From DATFLK01 sp035267815 (GTDB lineage Bacteria > Pseudomonadota > Zetaproteobacteria > Mariprofundales > Mariprofundaceae), in contig DATFLK010000008.1 of the NCBI GenBank assembly GCA_035267815.1, positions 1 through 8,401 on the forward strand: a DNA stretch of 8,401 bases, written 5' to 3'. The notes below the pieces were generated by a model. That model ran no database searches. It was not told the origin of the DNA and saw nothing but the letters and a program-made list of their open reading frames with translations. Made by a program: the position numbers and the translations under genes. Below, one piece after another: positions 1 to 6,250 of this stretch. Positions within the stretch are counted from its first letter, which is position 1. Each line of letters opens with the position of its first letter.

Positions 1-1347
1 CATGGGCATGTAACTGGCCGAGATGCCGGGTCCTGTGATCCAGTTGAAGGGCTGGTTCACGGTATTGACCGTCAGGGAGTCGGTGCTGGTCGTGCTGTCG
101 GCCAGGGTCAGGTTGACGGCGCTGGCGCTGTAGGAACCGAGTCTGATTCCGGAGGCCATCTGGATGGACTGGGGGGAGCTGCTGATGCCGCTGACGCTCC
201 CCTGCACCTGCTGGGAGGGGTTGGCCGTGGCGTTGTAGTACCCCACGTTCCAGCCGGTGACGTTGCCGCTGCCGTTGGTGGTGTAGGTGTCGCCCCACTG
301 CGTATCGACAAACTTCGTCTGGGGATTGGGGTAGGCCTGACCGGAGGGCACGCCGACCCAGCTCATCATTGCGGCCCGCTTGGTGGCGGGGATCGCATAC
401 GTAACCGGTGGCGTGGTGTTCGTTGGTGTCCCGATAGGCGTTGTCGTGTTGCCAGTGGTGGTCGTCTGATCGGTCAGATTGACCGTCTGTCCCGAACCAG
501 CGCTCGCCGAATAGGCCACCGGTTCCGCGTTGGGTCCACCCGGGGGGGTATCGCTGTCGGGGGAGGTGTCCGACGGCGGAGTGGGACTATTCGTATCGCT
601 GCCGTTGTTGCTGGTGACCACGTCAGTGGCTGTCGTGTTGCCATGTCTGCTGCTGGCCTGGTCGCCGCTGTTTGGGCTGACTGCGGGAGTGCCGGGCGTC
701 CGGTAGAAGCCCGGCATCGAGGGGAGAAGGACGGGGGGACGGTTCGCGGCGACGGCATGGCCGACCTGATTGGCATTAAGATCGATGCTGCCGGCAGAGG
801 TCTTGATGAAGATCACCCCTTTGTTGACCTTGTCGTAGGTGCCGGGCGGTGTGGTAGCCCGCCGCCCCGGCGGAGGTGGCGGGATATAGGCCGGCTCGTG
901 ATCGGTGCCACGGATGCCGATGGTGGCCACCGGTGTCTTGACCAGATCCCGCTCCGGGTGCCGTTTGCCGATCTTTCCCGAGATGGCGCGGAAGGTGCCT
1001 TTGAGCAGTGAAATGGTGCTCTCCGCCCTGCGCCCCTTGTCGCGGTAGGCGTATGCATCGATCTTCAGCACGGTATTGGGTCGGACGGCCAGAAAGGCCC
1101 CATCCTTCATGCGCAGTTGGGCGGCACCGTGTATGCCGCTGCTGATTGACTCCCCTTCGTGTACCTCCATGCCCTTCGATGCCTGATGTTGTTTGCCGCC
1201 GTGCGAAGTGACCAGTACGTGGCCGTGTACGAAGAGAAAGTGACCGACTGCGGCATGCGCAAGGCTTGGTAGCGAGAGCATCAGTAGCACAAGCCCGAGC
1301 AGGCCCTTGTTTCGAGGGAGATTCGATATTGTTCTGGGCATGATCAT
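1..1347 (-). CDS. Exported FecR-domain protein, C-terminus cut by window edge
   Basis: The 449 visible codons are open to the left edge, so the C-terminus is missing. An N-terminal signal peptide (hydrophobic core LLGLVLLMLSL, likely cleavage after AHA near residue 32) sends it to the periplasm or beyond. Residues about 33-150 form a FecR domain ending in the typical motif KTPVATIGIRGTDHE (residues 137-151). There is no cytoplasmic or membrane anti-sigma segment, so this is not a classical iron-uptake FecR. A proline run (about 156-160), more FecR-like strands, and a Ser/Thr/Pro/Asp-rich linker (about 230-309) follow. The last visible 140 residues are rich in Gly, Ser, Thr, Asn and aromatics and look like a beta-structured surface domain. 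Two in-frame ATGs exist, at 1347 and 1341, and neither has a good ribosome site. The start lies 4 bp after the stop of the barrel gene upstream, so the two are probably co-translated. Inference: surface or secreted cargo of that barrel. The exact function is unknown. Confidence 0.85.
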   Translation of the reverse strand, partial: MIMPRTISNLPRNKGLLGLVLLMLSLPSLAHAAVGHFLFVHGHVLVTSHGGKQHQASKGMEVHEGESISSGIHGAAQLRMKDGAFLAVRPNTVLKIDAYAYRDKGRRAESTISLLKGTFRAISGKIGKRHPERDLVKTPVATIGIRGTDHEPAYIPPPPPGRRATTPPGTYDKVNKGVIFIKTSAGSIDLNANQVGHAVAANRPPVLLPSMPGFYRTPGTPAVSPNSGDQASSRHGNTTATDVVTSNNGSDTNSPTPPSDTSPDSDTPPGGPNAEPVAYSASAGSGQTVNLTDQTTTTGNTTTPIGTPTNTTPPVTYAIPATKRAAMMSWVGVPSGQAYPNPQTKFVDTQWGDTYTTNGSGNVTGWNVGYYNATANPSQQVQGSVSGISSSPQSIQMASGIRLGSYSASAVNLTLADSTTSTDSLTVNTVNQPFNWITGPGISASYMPM

Positions 1348-1351
1348 AAGT

Positions 1352-2710
1352 TTAGTTGAAATCCTGTCGCATGGTGAATGAGACATCGGTGCGATGATAA
1401 CGATACAGGGCGATGTTGGAATCATTCCTGGTGAGGTCAATCTCTGTCTTGAGGGTCAGGTTTTTCGCCGGGGCCCAGGAGAGGCCTGCAACAGCAGTAT
1501 AGAGTTGATCCCTGCGAAATTTGAGAAATGCAGTATTCTTCTTCTTGTAGTCGCCCAGCTGGATACCGAACATGCTGTAGAAAGAGAGTTTTTCTGCAAG
1601 CCCTATCTGAGCGCCAAGGTTGCCGCCCAAGAGGCTTTTATTGCCGTCTGCTCGCTGATGAGGCGCGCGCTGGTAGCCTGTATAGAGGCTGCTGACCAGC
1701 GCATTGCTTCCCTGATTATCAAGCGTAATCGTGGAAGAGAGCCCCACGAGAGCCTGGTCGAAGGCGTTGTTGATCAGGGAGAGGTGATTATAGCGGATGC
1801 TGTTGGCCTGGCCGAACAGCGTCCAGATATGGTGTCTGTCCGATGCATGTTGCCAGGAGCCATTGAAGCCGAGGTTATGATAGAGGCGAGTCCCACCGAA
1901 ATATGACTGACCTGCCAGTCCTCCGATACGGAATGTATCTCGTCCGTTGCCCATGACCAGACCAACGCTGCTGTTGACGCCGCTTCGATTGAAGTTCCGG
2001 TGGCGGGATAGCGCGCGCTGGTTGGCATTTACTGTGCCATAAAGACTCAATCCCTTTCTGATTCGGTGCGTAACGGATACGGCGCCTTCCATAAGGCCAT
2101 AGGTGTCCTCGGTTTTCTGGTTTGTGGTCGACAGAATGAATTTCTGGTTGTTCAAGGCCGGGACGGAGATAGTGGCAGAAATCGGTCCGTTGTTGACGTT
2201 GCTGTCGTGGCCGATGCCGATGGCGAGATAGCCTTTGACATGGGTCCGGCTGGCTCTTTCGCGTTGTTCGATCGCGGTGAGGTAGTGCTGGATGACGGCG
2301 CGCGCCTGTGGTGGCGGGTGGTAGTGCCGCAGCTTTTCAAACTCCATTTTGGCATTTTCATAGCTGCCCATGTCGAAGTAGGCCCGTGCCAGCGCCATGC
2401 GTGCCCCCGCGAACCCGGGGTCGATCACCAGTACCCGTTCGAGCGCGATGGTGGCGAGCTCGGGCCTGCCGCTGTCCAGTGCGGACAGGCCGAGTAGGTA
2501 GTCGTATCGCCGTTCGCCGGCCAGCCGCTCCTCCAGCGGGGCAAGCAGCCTGTAAGCCTCGTCGGGCTTGTGCTCCTGCATCAGCAGGCGGCTGGCCCGG
2601 GAGAGGGTTTTTATGTCTGCATCGGAGATGGTTTCCGCGTCTGCCGGAAAGATCAGTGCATTGCATATGAAGATGAGAAACACCAGTAACCGGATTGCGG
2701 TCCTGCCCAC
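1352..2710 (-). CDS. TPR plus outer-membrane beta-barrel protein, Slam/DUF560 (type XI secretion) type
   Basis: The product is 452 residues. A signal peptide (core LLVFLIFICNALIF, likely cleavage after A25 in PADA-E) precedes TPR-like helices at about residues 30-150 (YDYLLGLSALDSG, ARMALARAYFDMGSYENAKMEFEKL). From about residue 155 to the end there are alternating amphipathic strands starting with GYLAIGIGHDSNVNNGP, a pattern typical of the DUF560 barrel. Size and layout match Slam proteins, whose periplasmic TPR domain and outer-membrane barrel move surface lipoproteins or soluble cargo across the outer membrane. The chain ends in DFN, so the terminal aromatic is one residue in from the end. 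The start is GTG, fixed by GGGAGGGG 5 bases upstream. The FecR-domain gene begins 4-10 bp downstream, which suggests a secretor-cargo operon. The barrel family is clear to me; the substrate is inferred from position only. Confidence 0.86.
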   Translation of the reverse strand: MGRTAIRLLVFLIFICNALIFPADAETISDADIKTLSRASRLLMQEHKPDEAYRLLAPLEERLAGERRYDYLLGLSALDSGRPELATIALERVLVIDPGFAGARMALARAYFDMGSYENAKMEFEKLRHYHPPPQARAVIQHYLTAIEQRERASRTHVKGYLAIGIGHDSNVNNGPISATISVPALNNQKFILSTTNQKTEDTYGLMEGAVSVTHRIRKGLSLYGTVNANQRALSRHRNFNRSGVNSSVGLVMGNGRDTFRIGGLAGQSYFGGTRLYHNLGFNGSWQHASDRHHIWTLFGQANSIRYNHLSLINNAFDQALVGLSSTITLDNQGSNALVSSLYTGYQRAPHQRADGNKSLLGGNLGAQIGLAEKLSFYSMFGIQLGDYKKKNTAFLKFRRDQLYTAVAGLSWAPAKNLTLKTEIDLTRNDSNIALYRYHRTDVSFTMRQDFN

Positions 2711-2715
2711 AAAAG

Positions 2716-2723
2716 CCCCTCCC
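2716..2723 (-). promoter_or_regulatory. Ribosome binding site for the TPR-barrel gene
   Basis: GGGAGGGG lies 5 bases before the GTG at 2710. It supports GTG as the true start, just ahead of a clean signal peptide. Confidence 0.75.
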
Positions 2724-2754
2724 AGAATCTACTCTCAACACCCCGCAGCCAATA

Positions 2755-2783
2755 ATCATGCCATGCATGGTGGGCCCCCTCAA
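2755..2783 (-). promoter_or_regulatory. Possible sigma-70 promoter upstream of the TPR-barrel gene
   Basis: TTGAGG (2783-2778) and CATGAT (2760-2755) are separated by 17 bases, each matching 4 of 6 consensus bases. The spacer contains the 10-base palindrome CCATGCATGG (2761-2770), and another inverted repeat lies just upstream (2783-2800). The match is weak and rests on position and spacing in the 145 bp gap between genes. Confidence 0.3.
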
Positions 2784-2855
2784 CCGAGGACCGTTTCGGT
2801 GAGTATTCGAGCAGTTGAAAGGATGTGTCTCTGGCGGTTTTCCGGAACAGGGTGT

Positions 2856-4463
2856 TCAGGCCGGGCGGTAGCCCGGGATGGTGGCATGATCGATCTCATC
2901 TATTTGCTCGGGCGACAGGAAGGCTCTGGCGTAGTCGAGATAGACTTTCTTCCGGATAAAGAGATCGAAGATGTCCGGATCGATATGACCATCCAGACGC
3001 ATCGCACCGAGAATACCCAGTGCTTGGGAGAGCGACATCGCCTTTTTGTACGGGCGATCCGGAGCGGTGAGTGCCTCGAAGATATCGGCGATACCCATCA
3101 TCCTCGCCTGCAGCGACAGCTCTTTGCGCGTCAGGCCACGGGGGTAGCCCTTGCCGTCCATGCGCTCGTGGTGACCGCCGGCGAATTCAGGCACCTGTTT
3201 CAGGTGTTCCGGGAAAGGCAGCGCCTCGAGCATCTTGATTGTCGTATCGATGTGATGGTTGATCACCCGCCGTTCTTCGTCGTTCAGCGTTCCCTTTGTG
3301 ATGCACAGGTTTTTCAGCTCATCGTCATTGAGCAGCGGCTGTTGCTCTCCTTCGCAGTCGTGCCACGTCAGTTTCGCTAGTTCGCGAACCTTCGCCCGTT
3401 TGACCTCGTCCATATATTCGCCACCGATATTTGCATCGTGCAGAAAGTCGCGTACCTCCTGCAGGCGTTCCAGTTCGGCGGCATATTGCTGTTCGGCCTG
3501 CGCCTCATCCTCCCCCGCCAGTTTCGCCTTGAGCATGCGGATCTCGGCTTCCTGCCGCATCACCGCCAGGCGCGTGTCGATCGTGTGGATGCGGTCACAG
3601 ATGGTCTCCAGCTTGGTGGCCTTGTCGACGACATGGATCGGTGTCGTGATCTTGCCGCAATCGTGCAACCACGATGCGATCTGCAACTCATACCGCTCTT
3701 CGGGTTGCATTGTGAACATCTGCAACGGCCCCCTGTCCGTCTCGGTCGCGGCATCGGCGATCATCAGTGTCAGTTCCGGTACCCTGCGGCAGTGGCCGCC
3801 CGTATGTGGGGATTTTTCGTCAATGGCATCGGCGATCAGAAAGATGAAGGATTCGAACAGCTTTTCCAGGTCGTCGATCAACTGCTTCTGGGTCATGATG
3901 ACCGCGGCTTGGGAGGCCAGCGATTCCGCCAGATGCTGATCTTCGGGAGCGAATTCACGCACCTCTCCCGTGCGGGGATCAATGGCGTTGAGCAGCTGCA
4001 GTACACCGATCACCCGCCCCTTGTGGTTGGTCATCGGTACGGTCAGGAAGGATTTCGAACGGTAGCCGGTTTTCTTGTCGAAGGCGCGGGTGCCAGTAAA
4101 GTCGAAATCGGTCGCTTCGTAGGCGTCCGGGATGCGGATGGTTTTCTGGCTCAATACGCTGGCCACCACGACCGTGCTGTTGTTGGGTTGGCCTTTGGCG
4201 TCATAGAGCGGGATGGGGTCGAAGGGCACCTCGGTACCGCTGGTGCCGCCCATGAAGAAACCCAGCGAGTCGTTCAGGACGATCTCGAGTTTGAGCGACT
4301 GCGCCTCGGTCATGACGTAGAGCGTGCCGGCATCTGCGTCGGTTAGCTCTTTGGCACCGCGCAATACGCGTTCGAGTAGATGATGGGGCTCCTTCTCGGC
4401 CGAAAGGGCGACCCCGATGCTGTTCAGTAGTTCGATGCGGTCCGGCAATGGTTTCGTGCTCAA
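2856..4463 (-). CDS. GAF and HD-GYP domain protein, predicted cyclic-di-GMP phosphodiesterase
   Basis: The product is 535 residues, soluble, with no membrane segment. Residues about 10-190 form a GAF sensor domain (for example the stretch SKSFLTVPM followed by GRVIGVLQLLNA). The HD-GYP domain follows with its key residues intact: the early His in TGGHCRRV (H223), HDCGK (H267, D268), a His pair in VINHHI (403-404), HHERMDGKGYP (431-441) and ADIFEALTAPDRPYKK. HD-GYP enzymes hydrolyse cyclic-di-GMP at an iron-type metal centre, lowering this second messenger. The distance from HD to HHExxDGxGYP is about 163 residues, against roughly 60 in the compact form. The extra part is helical and Glu/Ala/Gln-rich, possibly coiled-coil. 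The start chosen is TTG at 4463 because GGGGGAGGAG lies just upstream; a TTG at 4517 is in frame but has no such site. It lies 84 bp after arsJ, so read-through from the arsenic operon is possible. The GAF ligand cannot be told. Confidence 0.94.
   Translation of the reverse strand: MSTKPLPDRIELLNSIGVALSAEKEPHHLLERVLRGAKELTDADAGTLYVMTEAQSLKLEIVLNDSLGFFMGGTSGTEVPFDPIPLYDAKGQPNNSTVVVASVLSQKTIRIPDAYEATDFDFTGTRAFDKKTGYRSKSFLTVPMTNHKGRVIGVLQLLNAIDPRTGEVREFAPEDQHLAESLASQAAVIMTQKQLIDDLEKLFESFIFLIADAIDEKSPHTGGHCRRVPELTLMIADAATETDRGPLQMFTMQPEERYELQIASWLHDCGKITTPIHVVDKATKLETICDRIHTIDTRLAVMRQEAEIRMLKAKLAGEDEAQAEQQYAAELERLQEVRDFLHDANIGGEYMDEVKRAKVRELAKLTWHDCEGEQQPLLNDDELKNLCITKGTLNDEERRVINHHIDTTIKMLEALPFPEHLKQVPEFAGGHHERMDGKGYPRGLTRKELSLQARMMGIADIFEALTAPDRPYKKAMSLSQALGILGAMRLDGHIDPDIFDLFIRKKVYLDYARAFLSPEQIDEIDHATIPGYRPA
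2861..2876 (-). other. GC-rich perfect stem-loop at the 3' end of the HD-GYP gene
   Basis: A 6 bp perfect stem, CCGGGC / GCCCGG, with a 4-base loop lies within the last codons (PGYRP) just before the TGA. No T-run follows on the minus strand, so it is not a standard intrinsic terminator. It could slow polymerase or protect the mRNA 3' end, or simply reflect codon composition. Confidence 0.35.
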
Positions 4464-4466
4464 CGT

Positions 4467-4476
4467 CTCCTCCCCC
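4467..4476 (-). promoter_or_regulatory. Strong ribosome binding site deciding the TTG start of the HD-GYP gene
   Basis: GGGGGAGGAG ends 3 bases before the TTG at 4463, with the GGAGG core (4473-4469) 5 bases away. This is the best ribosome site near the 5' end of the frame and argues against the upstream TTG at 4517. Confidence 0.75.
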
Positions 4477-4487
4477 TCTTGCTGTTC

Positions 4488-4517
4488 AGTAAAGCGTGGC
4501 GAGTGTGGCTTCGTCAA
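4488..4517 (-). promoter_or_regulatory. Possible sigma-70 promoter for the HD-GYP gene
   Basis: TTGACG (4517-4512, 5 of 6 consensus bases) and TTTACT (4493-4488, 4 of 6) are 18 bases apart, ending 24 bases before the TTG start. The position in the short arsJ/HD-GYP gap fits a separate promoter, but the -10 box is weak. Confidence 0.35.
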
Positions 4518-4547
4518 GTGTGGTGCTGATGCGGGCGTGGCGGTTGA

Positions 4548-5753
4548 TCAGGCGATGACCGGCTTTCTGCCGGGAAGGCGCATCGAGATGAACGCCGCCG
4601 TCAGCACGAAGGCGGCGGACCACCAGAGGCAGCCGGTGATGCCCGCTGTCTGGTAGATCCAGCCGGAGAGTACGGTGCCGACCAACCGGCCGCCGGCGTT
4701 GGCCATGTAGTAGAAGCCGACGTTCATCGACACCTTGTCACGGTCCGACCAGGAGACGATCAGAAAGGAGTGCAACGCCGAGTTGACGGCGAAGACGATG
4801 CCGAACAGGGCCAGACCCGCGACCACCACGACCCCGGCGTGCCAGCTGAAATTCAGCATCAGTGCCATGGCCGCCGGAAGCAGACAGAGGATGAAGGCCG
4901 ACAACGCCGCTATCCGGCCGTGCGGCAGAGCGGAGGAGGCGTGCCGGAGCAGGTCCGGGACCGCAGCCTGCACGATACCGTAACCGATCACCCACAGGGC
5001 GAGAAAGCCGCCCACCTGCATGAAGCTCCAACTGAGCTGGTTGTAGAGGAAGACCGGCAGACCGACGACGAACCAGACGTCGCGTGCGCCGAAGAGGAAG
5101 AAGCGCGCCGCCGAGAGTCGGTTGATCGCCGGATTTCTGGAGAAGACGTGCGCGAATTTCGTGCCCCCCTTCACCCGGCCCAGATCGGCCGGTAGCAGCA
5201 GCCAAGTGATGAGCAGGGCGAGCAGTAATATGTCCGCCAGCACCAAAAGCGCACCGCGGAAGCCGAGCCAGGCCAACAGAGCGGCGCCGACGAAGAAGCC
5301 AGCCCCCTTGAGCGCGTTTTTCGAGCCGGTGAGCATGGCCACCCAGCGGAACAGTGTGGCACTTCCGTCTTCTGGAACGAACAGCTTGACGCCGGCCTTG
5401 GCGCTCATCTTGTTCAGGTCCTTGGCGATGCCGGAGAGCGCTTGCGCCGTCATTACGTAGGCCACCGAAAGCCAAGTCTCCGGCACCGTCAGCATCAACA
5501 GCGCCGAGATCTGGATGATCATGCCGATATGCATAGTCCGGTTCAGGCCGATGCGGGTGCCCAGCCAGCCGCCGACAAGATTGGTGACCACGCCGAAGAA
5601 CTCGTAGAAGAGGAACAGCATGGCGATTTCGAGCGGGCTGTAGCCGAGCTGGTAGAAATAGAGCACCACCAGCATGCGGATGGCGCCGTCAGTGATGGTG
5701 AAGGCCCAGTAGCCTCCCGTGACGGTCAGATAGTTGCGAAGGTCCGTTGTCAC
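4548..5753 (-). CDS. arsJ: ArsJ, MFS exporter of 1-arseno-3-phosphoglycerate
   Basis: The product is a 401-residue polytopic inner-membrane protein with about ten to twelve hydrophobic segments. I recognise the ArsJ pattern from several conserved blocks: YWAFTITDGAIRMLVVL near the N-terminus, SPLEIAMLFLFYEFFGVVTNL, AQALSGIAKDLNKMSAK (about 103-119), TGSKNALKG (about 142-150), SAARFFLFGARDVWFV and LALWVIGYGIVQA. In the known pathway GAPDH adds arsenate in place of phosphate to make 1-arseno-3-phosphoglycerate. ArsJ expels this product, which then breaks down to arsenate outside. The gene follows arsC with a 16 bp gap from this GTG start. An in-frame GTG at 5810 would add 19 polar residues and overlap arsC by 41 bp. 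Neither start has a good ribosome site, and I prefer 5753 because family members begin shortly before the YWxFTxTDGAxRM block. The GAPDH gene usually next to arsJ is not in the window. Family call very sure; start uncertain. Confidence 0.93.
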   Translation of the reverse strand: MTTDLRNYLTVTGGYWAFTITDGAIRMLVVLYFYQLGYSPLEIAMLFLFYEFFGVVTNLVGGWLGTRIGLNRTMHIGMIIQISALLMLTVPETWLSVAYVMTAQALSGIAKDLNKMSAKAGVKLFVPEDGSATLFRWVAMLTGSKNALKGAGFFVGAALLAWLGFRGALLVLADILLLALLITWLLLPADLGRVKGGTKFAHVFSRNPAINRLSAARFFLFGARDVWFVVGLPVFLYNQLSWSFMQVGGFLALWVIGYGIVQAAVPDLLRHASSALPHGRIAALSAFILCLLPAAMALMLNFSWHAGVVVVAGLALFGIVFAVNSALHSFLIVSWSDRDKVSMNVGFYYMANAGGRLVGTVLSGWIYQTAGITGCLWWSAAFVLTAAFISMRLPGRKPVIA

Positions 5754-5769
5754 GATATCGCCGGCGTCA

Positions 5770-6201
5770 TCATCTTCCGGAAGGCTTGTCGACGACTGCG
5801 ATCCAGACACGGGTACGTCGGGTTATTTCGTCACGCACTCGGCAGAAGGTGTTGTGCACCGCCTCTTCACTGCCCTCGAATGCCGCCGGATCGGTAAATC
5901 CCCAGTGGTACCTCTTGCTGTCGCCGGGGAAGGTGGGGCAATTGTCCCGTACCCGGTCGCAGACCGTGATGATGTAATCGAAATGCTGCCCGTCAAAGCT
6001 TTCGAGACCTTTGCTCTGTGCATGGTCGGCGTCGATGCCGATCTCGTTGAGTGCCCGGATGGTCATCGGATGGATGCGGCGTGGTGTTGTCCCCGCGCTG
6101 AACGCATCGAAACGTTCTCCTGCCAGGTGGCGGAGGATATGTTCGGCCATCTGCGAGCGGGTCGAGTTACCTGTGCAGGGGAACAGAACCCTGATCGACA
6201 T
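5770..6201 (-). CDS. arsC: Arsenate reductase, thioredoxin-coupled low-molecular-weight phosphatase type
   Basis: The product is a 143-residue cytoplasmic enzyme reducing arsenate to arsenite. The P-loop CTGNSTR (C9 to R15) is the C-x5-R active site of the low-molecular-weight tyrosine phosphatase fold. The two further cysteines needed for the disulfide relay in thioredoxin-linked ArsC are present in VCDRVRDNCPTFPG (C81, C88). HWGFTDPAA supplies the D-P loop acid (D104). This separates it from the glutaredoxin-linked ArsC of E. coli. Position 14 is Thr where Ala is commonest in the P-loop, and there is a fourth cysteine at 120. The start is ATG 6201, set by GGGAGGTGACG directly before it; the frame stays open further upstream but without homology. 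It sits 49 bp after acr3 and 16 bp before arsJ, so it belongs to the acr3-arsC-arsJ unit and feeds arsenite to Acr3. Confidence 0.96.
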   Translation of the reverse strand: MSIRVLFPCTGNSTRSQMAEHILRHLAGERFDAFSAGTTPRRIHPMTIRALNEIGIDADHAQSKGLESFDGQHFDYIITVCDRVRDNCPTFPGDSKRYHWGFTDPAAFEGSEEAVHNTFCRVRDEITRRTRVWIAVVDKPSGR

Positions 6202-6205
6202 CGTC

Positions 6206-6212
6206 ACCTCCC
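6206..6212 (-). promoter_or_regulatory. Ribosome binding site for arsC
   Basis: GGGAGGT lies 4 bases before ATG 6201, with the GGAGG core 5 bases away. It fixes the start and rules out the N-terminal extension possible up to 6351. Confidence 0.85.
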
Positions 6213-6250
6213 TGTAAGCTGGCTTTAACGTATTCTGGTGTGCAGATGTG

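Noticed and set aside
643..1011. Plus-strand open frame of 122 codons inside the FecR gene
   Set aside because: It is antisense to the FecR domain, which is unambiguous on the minus strand.
1..1347. Classical FecR of an iron-siderophore surface signalling system
   Set aside because: There is no sigma factor gene nearby, no N-terminal anti-sigma part or single transmembrane helix, and instead a cleavable signal peptide.
2861..2876. Intrinsic terminator after the HD-GYP gene
   Set aside because: The stem is perfect but lies inside the coding end and has no T-run after it; kept only as a stem-loop.
2568..3380. Plus-strand open frame of 270 codons across the gap upstream of the TPR-barrel gene
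   Set aside because: It overlaps two real minus-strand genes, has no recognisable domain, and its composition looks like a frame shadow.
3438..4346. Long open frame on the plus strand (302 codons)
   Set aside because: It lies wholly antisense to the clear HD-GYP gene, its translation shows no family pattern, and such frames are common opposite GC-rich genes.
4738..5475. Second minus-strand frame of 245 codons inside arsJ
   Set aside because: The product is Arg/Gly/His-rich with no domain, and it is out of frame with the well-conserved ArsJ reading.
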